Below are positions 18,037 to 27,166 of a stretch of 64,000 bases of DNA, piece by piece. The stretch covers positions 3,282,501 to 3,346,500 of the forward strand of contig NZ_CP025430.1 of assembly GCF_002847445.1 (NCBI RefSeq). The letters run 5' to 3'. Every line of letters starts with the position of its first letter. Within the stretch, counting starts at the first letter, position 1. The translations under genes and the position numbers were made by a program. The stretch is from Paracoccus zhejiangensis. GTDB taxonomy: Bacteria; Pseudomonadota; Alphaproteobacteria; Rhodobacterales; Rhodobacteraceae. The notes beneath the pieces are model-generated. The model was not told the DNA's origin and ran no database searches. It saw nothing but the letters and a program-made list of their open reading frames with translations.

Positions 18037-18057
18037 ATGGTCCATAGAATGGTCCAT
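18037..18057 (-). promoter_or_regulatory. tandem operator-like repeats upstream of phd-vapC
   Basis: ATGGTCCAT occurs at 18037-18045 and again at 18049-18057, a 12-base period. It lies about 40 bases upstream of the antitoxin start on the minus strand (reads ATGGACCAT there). This is where a Phd-type repressor would bind as stacked dimers. Confidence 0.45.
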
Positions 18058-18099
18058 TTCAAGCCCCCAGAGCGAGAGGAGGGCCGGGAGAGGGTGCCT

Positions 18100-18127
18100 C
18101 CGGACGGGTTGAGAGAGGGTCGTCCGG
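18100..18127 (+). repeat. leader hairpin with GAGAG loop, before ardB/klcA
   Basis: CCGGACG (18100-18106) pairs with CGTCCGG (18121-18127). The loop, GGTTGAGAGAGGGT, again carries GAGAGAGG. CCAGGAG follows as RBS before the ATG at 18159. Just upstream, GGAGAGGGTGCC at 18087-18098 recurs at 44227-44238 before the alpA-like gene. Confidence 0.5.
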
Positions 18128-18158
18128 CTGCCGTCCCTTTCCCTCCAGGAGACCGATC

Positions 18159-18581
18159 ATGGCTTTGCCCGAACTTGCTTCTCAATCCGCAACCCGTGTC
18201 CCCGACGCGCGCCGCATGGAGTTCCTGCCGCGCCTTTTCGGCCGGCGCCTGCTCATCATCGGCGAGCATGCCGTCTTCCGATTCATGGAGATCCTCAGCC
18301 CCGCCGATTACGGCGGCGGGCTCTGGGATTTCTACGAACGCGCCGGCCAGCCGCTCTATCTCGCGCCGACATCAAAGCCCCGTTACCTCCTGTTCTGCGA
18401 AGGCAACGGTTTCGAGGGCGAGGTCTCATGCGATGCGGCTGGGATCATCGCCACGCTCTTCGCCTTCTCGCATCTTTCCTTCCGCTACGATGACGACGAA
18501 CTCGCCGAGGGCTATGGCCGTCTCTACGAACATGCCGCCAATCACCCGGAGGCGGCGGCGATCTTCCAGGCCATCGACTGA
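18159..18581 (+). CDS. ArdB/KlcA-type antirestriction protein
   Basis: 140 residues. The pattern RRMEFLPRLFGRRLLIIGEH, FMEILSPADYGGGLWDFYER and FEGEVSCDAAGIIATLFAFS is that of the ArdB/KlcA family. These proteins block type I restriction and help incoming plasmid DNA survive. The gene has its own hairpin leader and good RBS. It complements the damaged ardC at 9269, so at least one antirestriction gene is still intact. Confidence 0.85.
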   Translation: MALPELASQSATRVPDARRMEFLPRLFGRRLLIIGEHAVFRFMEILSPADYGGGLWDFYERAGQPLYLAPTSKPRYLLFCEGNGFEGEVSCDAAGIIATLFAFSHLSFRYDDDELAEGYGRLYEHAANHPEAAAIFQAID

Positions 18582-18674
18582 AACCCACAAGCGCCCAGCC
18601 TGACGGTCGGGCGCTTGTTTCATGCCTGCTTTCGCCACGGCTTCAGAGCGAGAGATGGGCCGGAAGGGGTTTGA

Positions 18675-18732
18675 GCCGGTGCGGTCGAGAGAGAGCGCTG
18701 CCCGGCTTGATCCTGACTTGCTCTCCCGAGGA
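18675..18732 (+). repeat. leader hairpin with GAGAG loop, before the large methylase-helicase
   Basis: GCCGG (18675-18679) pairs with CCGGC (18702-18706), weakly extended by TGC/GC. The loop contains GGTCGAGAGAGAGCG. GAGG at 18729-18732 is the RBS for the ATG at 18740. Another hairpin, AAGCGCCCAG with its complement CGGGCGCTT around 18588-18616, can end the ardB transcript. Confidence 0.45.
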
Positions 18733-18739
18733 ATCCCCG

Positions 18740-21700
18740 ATGAACATGATTTCCGCATCCGCGGCGGCATCCGCCACCGCGCCGCTTCCGCTCGACCATG
18801 GCGCCGAGACCGCAGCCTGCGTTTTCACCGCTGCCGGTCTGCTGCTGCCGCATCTGGAACGCGGTCAGCGTGTCGACGCCGCCACGCTGCGCGGCGCGAT
18901 GGAAGCGGGTTTCGGCGCTTCCGACGCTACCGGCGCATGGACCTGGAAGATCGCCTATGATGCTTGCGAGGCGGCCACCGTCCTCTTCCTGCGCAAATAC
19001 GGCAAAGCGCTTTTCCGCAAAACCGGGTCTCCGGCCACCATCCTGCCGCAACTCGGCAAGATCGCCGGGCTTCTGCCGACGCATACGCGCCGCTCGGAAG
19101 AAGCGCAGAGCTTCCAGCAGTTCTCCACCCCGATCCCGCTCGGTTTCGCGGCGGTCACGGCGGCGGCGATCACCCCCGCCGACCGGGTGCTGGAACCCTC
19201 GGCCGGCATCGGGCTCCTCGCCATCCTGGCCGAGATCGCCGGCGGCGCGCTTCTCGTCAATGAACTGGCCGAGGCGCGCGCCGGCCTCTTGTCTTCCCTC
19301 TTTCCGGCCCTTTCCGTTACCCGCTTCGATGCGGCCCAGATCGATGACCATCTCGATCCCTGCCTTGTTCCGACCGTTGTGCTGATGAACCCGCCGTTCT
19401 CGGTCATGGCCCATGTCGAGGGCCGCATGGCCGATGCTGCCTTCCGCCATGTCGCTTCGGCGCTGGCGCGTCTTGCGCCCGGCGGACGGCTCGTGACCAT
19501 CACCGGGGCGAGCTTCGCCCCCGATAATCCGGCGTGGACCGCCTCCTGGACCCGGCTGCAGGAACGCGGTCGCGTCACCTTTTCCGCCGCCATCGACGGC
19601 TCGGTCTATGCCAAGCAAGGCACCACTGTCCCGACCCGGCTCACGGTCATCGACAAGCTGCCGGCCGAAGATGCGGCGGTGTTTCCGGCAGCGCCTGGTG
19701 TCGCGCCGGACGTGGCCACGCTGATCGCCTGGCTAGCCGACATGCTTCCCACGCGGCTGCCGGTCGATCCCGGCCTGACGGTGCCGGTCGCACGACCCAC
19801 CGCGCCCCGCACCGTGCGCGGCTACGTCAACCGCGCCGCGCGATCCGCGCCCGCCGCGCCCCTTGCGGAACCGGAGGCCGTGCCGGTCGCCTACGAGACC
19901 GTGGATTGGGAACCGGCCGAGGGCGGCGGCCTCTCCGACGCGATCTACGAGGAATACGGGCTTCAGACCATCCGCATCGACGGGGCGCAGGCGCATCCTA
20001 CCCAGCTCGTGCAGTCGGCCTCGATGGCGAGCATCGCGCCGCCGAAGCCCAGCTATCGGCCGACGCTTCCCAACGACATTCTCGGCAAGCTGTCCGAGGC
20101 GCAGCTGGAGACCGTGATTTATGCGGGCGAGGCCCATGGGGGCTTCCTCGCCGGGGGCTGGACGATCGATGACACGCTCGACAATCTCGCCGCCGCGCCG
20201 GAGGATGCCGAGGGAGCAATCCGTTTCCGTCAGGGCTTCATGATCGGCGACGGCACCGGCGTCGGCAAGGGTCGGGAATCCGCCGCCATCATCCTCGACA
20301 ACTGGATGCAGGGGCGGCGTAAGGCGATCTGGATCTCGAAATCCGACAAGCTGTTGGAGGACGCGCAACGTGACTGGTCGGCGCTCGGCATGGAGCGGCT
20401 GCTGGTCACGCCGCTGTCGCGAGTCCCGCAAGGCAAGCCCATCACGCTGAACGAAGGCATCCTGTTTCTAACCTATGCCACGCTGCGCTCCGACGACCGG
20501 GGGACAAGGGTTTCCAGGGTCAAACAGATCGTCGAATGGTTGGGCACAGACTTCGATGGGGTGGTGATTTTCGACGAGGCGCATGCCATGGCCAATGCAG
20601 CAGGAGGCAGGGGAGAACGCGGCGATGTCGCCGCCTCGCAGCAGGGCCGTGCCGGGCTGCGCATCCAGCATGCACTTCCCGATGCCCGAGTCGTCTATGT
20701 CTCGGCCACCGGCGCCACCACCGTCCACAATCTCGCCTATGCGCAGCGGCTCGGCCTCTGGGGCGGTGAGGATTTCCCGTTCTCGACCAGGGCCGAGTTC
20801 GTTGAGGCGATCGAGGCGGGCGGCGTCGCGGCGATGGAGGTTTTGGCCCGCGACCTGCGGGCGCTCGGCCTCTACACCGCCCGGTCCTTGTCCTTCAAAG
20901 GCGTCGAATACGAGTTGCTCGACCACGAGCTGACGCCCGAGCAGGTCCGTATCTACGACAGTTATGCCGATGCCTTCGCCATCATCCACAACAATCTGGA
21001 TGCGGCGATGCAGGCCGCCAACATCACCGGCGGCGACGGCGGTTCCGGCACGTTGAACCGGCAGGCCAAATCCGCCGCCCGCTCGACCTTCGAGAGCGCG
21101 AAGCAGCGCTTCTTCGGGCACCTGCTGACGAGCATGAAAACCCCGACGCTGATCCGCTCGATCGCCAGCGATCTGGAAGCGGGCCATTCCTCCGTCATCC
21201 AGATTGTCTCGACCGGCGAAGCGCTGATGGAGCGGCGGCTGGCGGAGATCCCTACCGAAGAATGGGGCGATCTGAAAATGGACCTCTCGCCGCGCGAATA
21301 TGTCCTAGATTACCTTGCCCATTCCTTCCCGGTCCAACTCTACGAGCCGTTCACCGACAGCGAGGGCAATCTGTCCTCGCGCCCGGTCTATCGGGACGGC
21401 CAGCCGGTCGAGAGCCGGGAGGCGGTAGCCCGGCGCGACGAGATGATCGCCAGTCTCGCCAGCCTGCCGCCGGTTCCCGGCGCGCTCGACCAGATCATCC
21501 AGTATTTCGGGACCGACACGGTGGCCGAGGTCACGGGTCGTTCGCGCCGTATCGTCCGCAAACGCAGCGTCTCCATCGACCGGCTCGTCGTGGAAAGCCG
21601 CGCCGGTTCGGCCAATCTGGCCGAGACGCAAGCCTTCATGGACGATCAGAAACGCGTGCTGGTCTTTTCCGATGCGGGCGGCACGGGCCGGTCGTATCAC

Positions 21701-23089
21701 GCCGAACTGTCGGCGAAGAACACCCGGCTGCGTGTCCACTATCTCCTCGAAGCCGGGTGGAAGGCGGACGCCGCCATCCAGGGCCTCGGCCGCACGCATC
21801 GCACCAACCAGGCACAGCCGCCACTGTTCCGACCGATCTCGACCAATGTGAAGGCCGAGAAGCGCTTCCTCTCGACCATCGCCCGCCGTCTTGACACGCT
21901 GGGCGCGATTACGCGCGGCCAGCGCCAGACCGGTGGTCAGGGCCTGTTCCGCCCGGAAGATAACCTGGAATCGCATTACGCCCGTGACGCGCTGCGCCAG
22001 CTTTATCTCCTGCTGGTGCGCGGCAAGGTCGACGGCTGCTCACTGGAGCGGTTCGAGGCTGCCACCGGGTTGAAGCTGATGGATGCGAACGGCATCAAGG
22101 ACGATTTGCCGGCCATCACCACCTTCCTCAACCGGCTGCTGGCGCTGACCATCGAGCTTCAGGGCATCCTCTTCACCGCCTTCGAACAACTTCTGACCGC
22201 CCGCATCGAGGGCGCCATCGCCTCCGGCACCTATGACGCCGGGCTGGAGACCCTGCGCGCCGAGAGCTTCGTAGTGACGGATCGGCAGGTGATCTACACG
22301 CACCCGCGCACCGGGGCCGAGACCAGCCTGCTGACCATCACCGAACGCAGGCGCAACCGCCCGGTGACGCTCGACGCCGCGCTGGCGGAACTCGACGATC
22401 CCCGCGCCAGGCTGCTGATCAACGAGCGCTCAGGCCGGGCAGCGGTGCAGATCCCCACCACCAGCGTGATGTTGGACGATGGCGAGAGCGAGCGCCGCGT
22501 CCGGCTGATCCGGCCGATGGAAGCGCAGAACGTCCAGGTCAGGATGATGCGCGAGACCCATTGGGTCGAAGCCGACAGGGATGCCTTCGCATCGGCCTGG
22601 GAAGCCGAAGTCGCGGAGGTGCCGGAGTTCGCCGAGTCCACCTTGCACATGGTGACGGGCCTGCTGCTACCGATCTGGAAGCGGCTGCCGAACGACTCCA
22701 CTCGCGTCTATCGGCTTCAGTCTGACGCCGGCGAGCGCATCATCGGCCGCAAGGTCTCCCCGGCTTGGGCGGCCAATGCGACCGAGACCGGCATCACCTC
22801 GGTCTCGCCGGACGACGCTTTCGCGGCGCTGCTGGAAAGTCGGACCATCCTCGATCTCGCCGAGGGCCTCCAGCTTCGCCGGGTGCGCGTCATGGGGGTG
22901 AACCGGATCGAGCTGTCGGGCTTCACCGACACCATGCGCCAGCGGCTCACGGCCTATGGTCTGTTCCACGAGATCATCTCGTGGAAGCTGCGCATGTTCG
23001 TGCCGGTCGATGCCAGCGGACCCGCCGTGCTGGCCAAGCTCTTCGACCGCTGGCCCGCTCTGCGCATCGGCGAGCGGGAGGCCGCATGA
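18740..23089 (+). CDS. strawberry notch-type helicase fused to N6 DNA methylase domain
   Basis: 1449 residues from the ATG at 18740 behind GAGG. The methylase part has VLEPSAGIGLLAILAEIAGG (SAM loop, about residue 150) and the catalytic LMNPPFSV (about 216). The SNF2/strawberry-notch NTPase part has the Walker A region GDGTGVGKGRES (about 504), VIFDEAHAM (DEAH, about 611) and an arginine-finger region QGLGRTHRTNQAQPP (about 1013). The family is conserved in ICEs and large phages; it may protect, remodel or defend element DNA. No frameshift is seen, which is notable in a damaged island. Its stop overlaps the next start (ATGA). Confidence 0.9.
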   Translation: MNMISASAAASATAPLPLDHGAETAACVFTAAGLLLPHLERGQRVDAATLRGAMEAGFGASDATGAWTWKIAYDACEAATVLFLRKYGKALFRKTGSPATILPQLGKIAGLLPTHTRRSEEAQSFQQFSTPIPLGFAAVTAAAITPADRVLEPSAGIGLLAILAEIAGGALLVNELAEARAGLLSSLFPALSVTRFDAAQIDDHLDPCLVPTVVLMNPPFSVMAHVEGRMADAAFRHVASALARLAPGGRLVTITGASFAPDNPAWTASWTRLQERGRVTFSAAIDGSVYAKQGTTVPTRLTVIDKLPAEDAAVFPAAPGVAPDVATLIAWLADMLPTRLPVDPGLTVPVARPTAPRTVRGYVNRAARSAPAAPLAEPEAVPVAYETVDWEPAEGGGLSDAIYEEYGLQTIRIDGAQAHPTQLVQSASMASIAPPKPSYRPTLPNDILGKLSEAQLETVIYAGEAHGGFLAGGWTIDDTLDNLAAAPEDAEGAIRFRQGFMIGDGTGVGKGRESAAIILDNWMQGRRKAIWISKSDKLLEDAQRDWSALGMERLLVTPLSRVPQGKPITLNEGILFLTYATLRSDDRGTRVSRVKQIVEWLGTDFDGVVIFDEAHAMANAAGGRGERGDVAASQQGRAGLRIQHALPDARVVYVSATGATTVHNLAYAQRLGLWGGEDFPFSTRAEFVEAIEAGGVAAMEVLARDLRALGLYTARSLSFKGVEYELLDHELTPEQVRIYDSYADAFAIIHNNLDAAMQAANITGGDGGSGTLNRQAKSAARSTFESAKQRFFGHLLTSMKTPTLIRSIASDLEAGHSSVIQIVSTGEALMERRLAEIPTEEWGDLKMDLSPREYVLDYLAHSFPVQLYEPFTDSEGNLSSRPVYRDGQPVESREAVARRDEMIASLASLPPVPGALDQIIQYFGTDTVAEVTGRSRRIVRKRSVSIDRLVVESRAGSANLAETQAFMDDQKRVLVFSDAGGTGRSYHAELSAKNTRLRVHYLLEAGWKADAAIQGLGRTHRTNQAQPPLFRPISTNVKAEKRFLSTIARRLDTLGAITRGQRQTGGQGLFRPEDNLESHYARDALRQLYLLLVRGKVDGCSLERFEAATGLKLMDANGIKDDLPAITTFLNRLLALTIELQGILFTAFEQLLTARIEGAIASGTYDAGLETLRAESFVVTDRQVIYTHPRTGAETSLLTITERRRNRPVTLDAALAELDDPRARLLINERSGRAAVQIPTTSVMLDDGESERRVRLIRPMEAQNVQVRMMRETHWVEADRDAFASAWEAEVAEVPEFAESTLHMVTGLLLPIWKRLPNDSTRVYRLQSDAGERIIGRKVSPAWAANATETGITSVSPDDAFAALLESRTILDLAEGLQLRRVRVMGVNRIELSGFTDTMRQRLTAYGLFHEIISWKLRMFVPVDASGPAVLAKLFDRWPALRIGEREAA

Positions 23090-24132
23090 TGCCGCGTCAC
23101 GACGCATCTGAACTGGCGATTCGTCTCGGCCGGGAGGCCGAGGCGGTTTGCCGCCACTATCTCTCGTCCGGCCAACGCACTGGGCGATACTGGCTGGTCG
23201 GCGACGTGCAGAACACCCCAGGACGCTCCATGTTCGTGCGGTTGACTGGCCCGGAATCCGGCAAGGGCGCGGTGGGGAAATGGACCGACATGGCCACCGG
23301 GGAGCATGGCGATCTGCTCGACGTCATCCGCGAGGCGCTTGGCCTTGCCGACTTCAGGGACGTGGCCGAGGAAGCGCGCCGTTTCCTGTCGATCCCGCAT
23401 CCCGAACCGGAGTCGACGAGGATGCCGACCGGCAGCACCTCCAGCACCGCGCCCGGTTCGCCTGAAGCGTCGCGCCGCCTCTTCGCCATGGCGCAGCCGA
23501 TCCGCGGCACGCTTGCGGAGATCTATCTCAACGGGCGGGCGATCACCTCCCTTTCCGGCACCGCCGTGCTGCGCTTCCATCCCCGGTGCTATTACCGGCC
23601 CGATGATCATTCGCCCACCGAGATCAGGCCGGCACTCGTTGCCGCCGTCACCGATCTCTCCGGCCACCAGACCGGCGCGCATCGCACCTGGCTCGCCCCG
23701 GACGGTTCCGGCAAAGCAACTGTCGAGACACCGCGGCGGGCGATGGGCGACCTTCTCGGGCACGCCGTCCGCTTCGGCACCGCCAATGAGGTGCTTGCCG
23801 CCGGCGAGGGCATCGAGACCGTGCTGTCGCCCCGTCAGGTTCTGCCCCGCATGCCGATGCTGGCGGCGCTTTCGGCCGCTCACCTCGCCGCCATCCTGTT
23901 CCCGCCGTCCCTGCGCCGGCTCTATGTCGTCAGGGATCGCGACCCGGCCGGGGAAGGCGCAAGAGACCGCCTGGTCGCCCGAGCAGCGAGCCTCGGGATC
24001 GAGGCGATATCGCTCACGCCGCTCAGGGGCGATTTCAACGATGATCTGCGACGCCACGGTGCCGATGCCCTTCGGGCGGCCCTGAAGGATCAGCTTCATC
24101 CCGAAGACGTCCGCCGTTTCATGGCGGGGTAA
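23086..24132 (+). CDS. TOPRIM-domain primase-like protein
   Basis: 348 residues. The N-terminal part (EAVCRHYLSSGQRTGRYWLV, GKWTDMATGEHGDLLDVI) is the zinc-ribbon-less primase-associated domain of ICE and phage proteins. The C-terminal part is TOPRIM: LAAGEGIETVLS (Glu) and LYVVRDRDPAGEGA (Asp-x-Asp), followed by ISLTPLRGDFNDDL. Such proteins are thought to prime or process element DNA together with the preceding helicase, with which it shares an ATGA overlap. Confidence 0.85.
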   Translation: MMPRHDASELAIRLGREAEAVCRHYLSSGQRTGRYWLVGDVQNTPGRSMFVRLTGPESGKGAVGKWTDMATGEHGDLLDVIREALGLADFRDVAEEARRFLSIPHPEPESTRMPTGSTSSTAPGSPEASRRLFAMAQPIRGTLAEIYLNGRAITSLSGTAVLRFHPRCYYRPDDHSPTEIRPALVAAVTDLSGHQTGAHRTWLAPDGSGKATVETPRRAMGDLLGHAVRFGTANEVLAAGEGIETVLSPRQVLPRMPMLAALSAAHLAAILFPPSLRRLYVVRDRDPAGEGARDRLVARAASLGIEAISLTPLRGDFNDDLRRHGADALRAALKDQLHPEDVRRFMAG

Positions 24133-24506
24133 GCGCATGATCGGTCCCGGTGGCGTGGTCCTGCTTCATCCCCTGCCGGGCTCAACCACTCGCCATCGGC
24201 AGCCGCATCCTTCGTCGGAGAGTCCCGCACCCACGGCCTTCGGAGAGGGCGATCGGCGCACAAACGGGCCGGGCTGGCAATGGCCGGGGGTGGACTATTT
24301 TCCGCCGGCGGGGAGCCACCCCACGCGACAGGTCGCGTGGGGACCCCGTCTCTGGCCCCGCCTTTGCATCGCGAAAGTCAAAATAGCCCACCCCGGCCAT
24401 CGAGGCCCTCGCGGAGCGGGCGAGGGCTGCCAACCCGCCTCGCCCGTGCGCTTCGACGCCTGCGAAGGCCGCGATGGGCGCGGTCTCCAGACAAAGGACG
24501 CTCCCG
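24133..24506 (+). other. 374-base gene-free interval with nested inverted repeats (candidate origin)
   Basis: No credible gene. The outer repeat TGGCCGGGGGTGGACTATTT (24281 on) is matched at 24380-24399 by its complement with one indel and one mismatch. Inside lies a perfect ten-base-pair hairpin, CCCCACGCGA (24319-24328) / TCGCGTGGGG (24333-24342), and just downstream GCCCTCGC (24405-24412) / GCGAGGGC (24419-24426). This could be a transfer or replication origin, or a structured RNA. The function is not proven. Confidence 0.55.
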
Positions 24507-25442
24507 ATGACGATTGATCCCGAATATGCAGGGGCCGAGCCGGTCCACACCTCCTCCCAGACCGATCACGCCCTCTCTGAGCTCCAGCTCTACGGCTGGC
24601 GTCCCTTCCAGGATGAACCCGATCCAAGGCCGCTGCCCGAGGGCAATACCGTCGCTGCCGCCGTCACCGACATCTTCGACGCCCTTGTGGCGACGCTCAG
24701 TGACACCCGCCTTGAGCCCGATCTCGAAGAACTGCTCTGGGGGACCGCAAATCTCTTCCACCGGGCCACCGGCCGGGTGGAACGCGATCTCGACGACAAC
24801 GAGCAGGCACAGCGCCGGATGCAGCGGGAACAGGACGGCAGCGAAGTGAAGTCCGTCGAACTCGAACGCCTCACGGCCGAGGGACAGACTCTGATCGAAC
24901 GGCGCAGCAGCATGGAACTCTTCCGCGACCTCGCCGCCGAGGCTTTCGAGCACCATACCGGCAGCGCCTGGCGACCGCGCACCGGCTCGATGGTCAACCA
25001 TCGCAACCTGACCGCCGCGATGATCGACAGCCGCGACTTCCTCGCCGCGAAGCGCCGGGCCGAGACCGAGGTGATGCTGCCCGCCGGTCCAAAGGTGGCG
25101 CTGACCGGCGGTGCGGATTTCAACGATCATCGCCTGATTTGGGCGAAGCTCGATCAGGTCCATGCCAAGCACCCCGACATGGTGCTGCTGCACGGTGGCT
25201 CGCCGAAGGGGGCGGAGTTGATCGCATCCCGCTGGGCGGACAACCGCAAGGTTCCACAGGTCGCCTTCCGGCCCGACTGGACCAAGCACGCCAAGGCCGC
25301 GCCGTTCAAGCGCAACGATACCATGCTGGACGTGCTGCCGGTCGGCGTCCTCGTCTTCCCCGGCACCGGGATTCAGGAGAATCTCGCCGACAAGGCCCGC
25401 AAGCTCGGCATTCCGGTCATGAAGTTCGATGGCGGGGCGTAA
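24507..25442 (+). CDS. DUF2493 domain protein
   Basis: 311 residues from the ATG at 24507. The C-terminal part is DUF2493, a Rossmann-like fold: VALTGGADFNDHRLIWAKLD, MVLLHGGSPKGAELIASRWA and DVLPVGVLVFPGTGIQENLA. This is related to SLOG/DprA-like nucleotide-ligand domains, so it may sense or handle a nucleotide. The N-terminal half is helical and acidic. It follows the candidate origin region and is a standard backbone gene. Confidence 0.85.
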   Translation: MTIDPEYAGAEPVHTSSQTDHALSELQLYGWRPFQDEPDPRPLPEGNTVAAAVTDIFDALVATLSDTRLEPDLEELLWGTANLFHRATGRVERDLDDNEQAQRRMQREQDGSEVKSVELERLTAEGQTLIERRSSMELFRDLAAEAFEHHTGSAWRPRTGSMVNHRNLTAAMIDSRDFLAAKRRAETEVMLPAGPKVALTGGADFNDHRLIWAKLDQVHAKHPDMVLLHGGSPKGAELIASRWADNRKVPQVAFRPDWTKHAKAAPFKRNDTMLDVLPVGVLVFPGTGIQENLADKARKLGIPVMKFDGGA

Positions 25443-25602
25443 GCCCCGCCGTTCGGCGGCTTTCAGCCGCCAAACCTTGACAGAAAGTGCCGCCGCGCCT
25501 TTGATGAAACATCCTTGCAGAACCGGCGAAGCAGCATAGTCGCAGGCGGAGCGCATCTCCCGGCAGCCTGTCGTGATCCCCAACCGTTCTCTGGAGGTTT
25601 CC

Positions 25603-26019
25603 ATGACGCTGATCCTGCTTGCCATCTCGCTCACCATCGCGGCCTGCGTGATCGCTTGGAATCTCGCGATCTATGCCTTGCCCGTCATGGCGGCCATCAC
25701 GGCCGCGCAATATGCTTGGGGCGCGGGAGCCGGTGTCGTGATGTCGGGCTTTGCTGCCATCGGCGCTGCCTTGTTCTCGATCGCCCTTGTGATCGTGGTT
25801 CTCGGCTTCGCGAAAAATCCGGCGCTGCGGCTCATTGCGCTTGCTCTCTTCGCCGTGCCTGCCGTCATTGCCGGCTATGCCCTTGTCTATGGCATCACCA
25901 AGAACGCCATCGACTCGGGCCTGGTCCTCAATCTGCTCGGCGGCATGGGCGGTCTCGTCCTCGGCATCTCGGCCATCGTCAATCTGAATGCCCTCGGCGA
26001 GTCGGTGTTCTCGCGCTGA
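25603..26019 (+). CDS. small integral membrane protein, unknown function
   Basis: 138 residues from the ATG at 25603, six bases after GGAGG. Four hydrophobic segments (LILLAISLTIAACVIAW; VVMSGFAAIGAALFSIALV; LIALALFAVPAVIAGYALV; LNLLGGMGGLVLGISAIV) predict four membrane spans with short loops. Similar proteins occur beside ssb in alphaproteobacterial ICEs. No transporter or enzyme motif is present. Confidence 0.75.
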   Translation: MTLILLAISLTIAACVIAWNLAIYALPVMAAITAAQYAWGAGAGVVMSGFAAIGAALFSIALVIVVLGFAKNPALRLIALALFAVPAVIAGYALVYGITKNAIDSGLVLNLLGGMGGLVLGISAIVNLNALGESVFSR

Positions 26020-26723
26020 AACTCCCGCCGCGATCCGCCACCTCCGAGTAAACCCGGCAGCTTGCGCTATCGGGCCTCGGTCGTTCCACCCAAGACGGAA
26101 AGTGAGTTCATCGCGGGCATGTCGCCGTCGCTCCCGGCCCGCTTCGCCCGGCTCTGGAAACGGTTCATCGGTGCGAACCCGCAGTTCTTTGCGGTCGATA
26201 CCCCGCTGCATCGGTCCACCTCGCTTCGTAGGGCCTCCGAGAACACCTTCCTTGCCCCTTCACGATGCAGTGGGACCGAGCCTTTGGCCGATGAAGCAGG
26301 ACGGTGCCACACTGGACCTGGGAACCCGATAGCCTGTTCGATCACATCGCGGATGACAGGGCCTTCCGGCGGCGGACGCGAGGGCGGCCGACAATGACGG
26401 GTGACGGCTGCCATGCCGGGTGGTCTTGGTTCAAATGGGGCTGACAGGTCACGGTTGCAAGCAAGGACGATGGTTCTGCTGTGCGTCCCCGATCCGCTCA
26501 CGAAAGCACCATCCCTCCGCCTGACTGATCCCCTAAGTCCGTTCGGCTTCCACCAGCAACCCCCGCGGCTCCCAGCCGTGTTGCCGCGCAAGCGCGGCTG
26601 CCCGCCCCACCTGGGGCCTTGGGGGCAAGCTGCAGCAAGGGCGGCAGTTGCAGGAGTCTTCCGACGGCCTTGGCCGGGTCTCGTCGGAGGGACGGTCCCT
26701 CCGAGGAGCAACGGAGACCTACA
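26020..26723. other. about 700 bases without a supported gene, structured near ssb
   Basis: Open frames on both strands lack recognisable patterns and I do not support any of them. The last 150 bases are rich in hairpins: GCCGCGC (26583-26589) / GCGCGGC (26592-26598), and CGGAGGGA (26685-26692) / TCCCTCCG (26696-26703) with a three-base loop, immediately followed by GAGGAG before ssb. The latter could act as an attenuator of ssb. Confidence 0.5.
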
Positions 26724-27125
26724 ATGCAGAACATCGTCATCCTCGCCGGCAACATCGGCCAGGCCCCCGAAACCCGCACCACCCAGGGCGGCACCGGCAT
26801 CACCCACTTCACCCTGGCCACCTCGCGCCCCCGCTATTCGGAAGGCCGCGTCCTGCGCGACGAGAACGGCTATCGGGTCCAGGACACCGAATGGCACCGC
26901 ATCACCTGCTTCAACGGCCTCGGCAAGACGGTCCAGCAGCATTGCGACAAGGGCATGAAGGTTCTGGTTCGCGGCCGCATCCACTACACGAAATGGACCG
27001 ATGCCGCCGGGGTCGATCGCTACGGCTGCGAGATCATCGCCGAGACGGTCGATTTCCTGAGCCGGGCGAAGCAGACCCAGAACGACGACGGCAAGTTCAT
27101 CGACGACGATGACATTCCGTTCTGA
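26724..27125 (+). CDS. ssb: single-stranded DNA-binding protein
   Basis: 133 residues from the ATG at 26724. The OB fold is visible: MQNIVILAGNIGQAPETRTT, THFTLATSRPRYSEG, DTEWHRITCFNGLGKTVQQH, and KVLVRGRIHYTKW. The C-terminus is the partner-binding acidic tip DDDDIPF. Element-encoded SSBs protect single-stranded DNA on entry and replication. It is followed by a hairpin terminator at 27140. Confidence 0.96.
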   Translation: MQNIVILAGNIGQAPETRTTQGGTGITHFTLATSRPRYSEGRVLRDENGYRVQDTEWHRITCFNGLGKTVQQHCDKGMKVLVRGRIHYTKWTDAAGVDRYGCEIIAETVDFLSRAKQTQNDDGKFIDDDDIPF

Positions 27126-27139
27126 TCGGGAACCCGAGG

Positions 27140-27166
27140 CCCGGCGGCGCAAGCCGCCGGGTTTCC
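27140..27166 (+). terminator. hairpin terminator after ssb
   Basis: CCCGGCGGC (27140-27148) and GCCGCCGGG (27153-27161) form a perfect nine-base-pair stem with loop GCAA, followed by TTTCCC. It lies 15 bases after the ssb stop. Confidence 0.65.

Noticed and set aside
24137..24517. Possible 126-codon gene in the gap with nested inverted repeats
   Set aside because: The frame reads straight through the palindromes, has no RBS or protein-like pattern, and overlaps the start of the DUF2493 gene.
24378..25637. 420-codon frame antisense to the DUF2493 gene
   Set aside because: Shadow of a confident plus-strand gene; no RBS and no family pattern.
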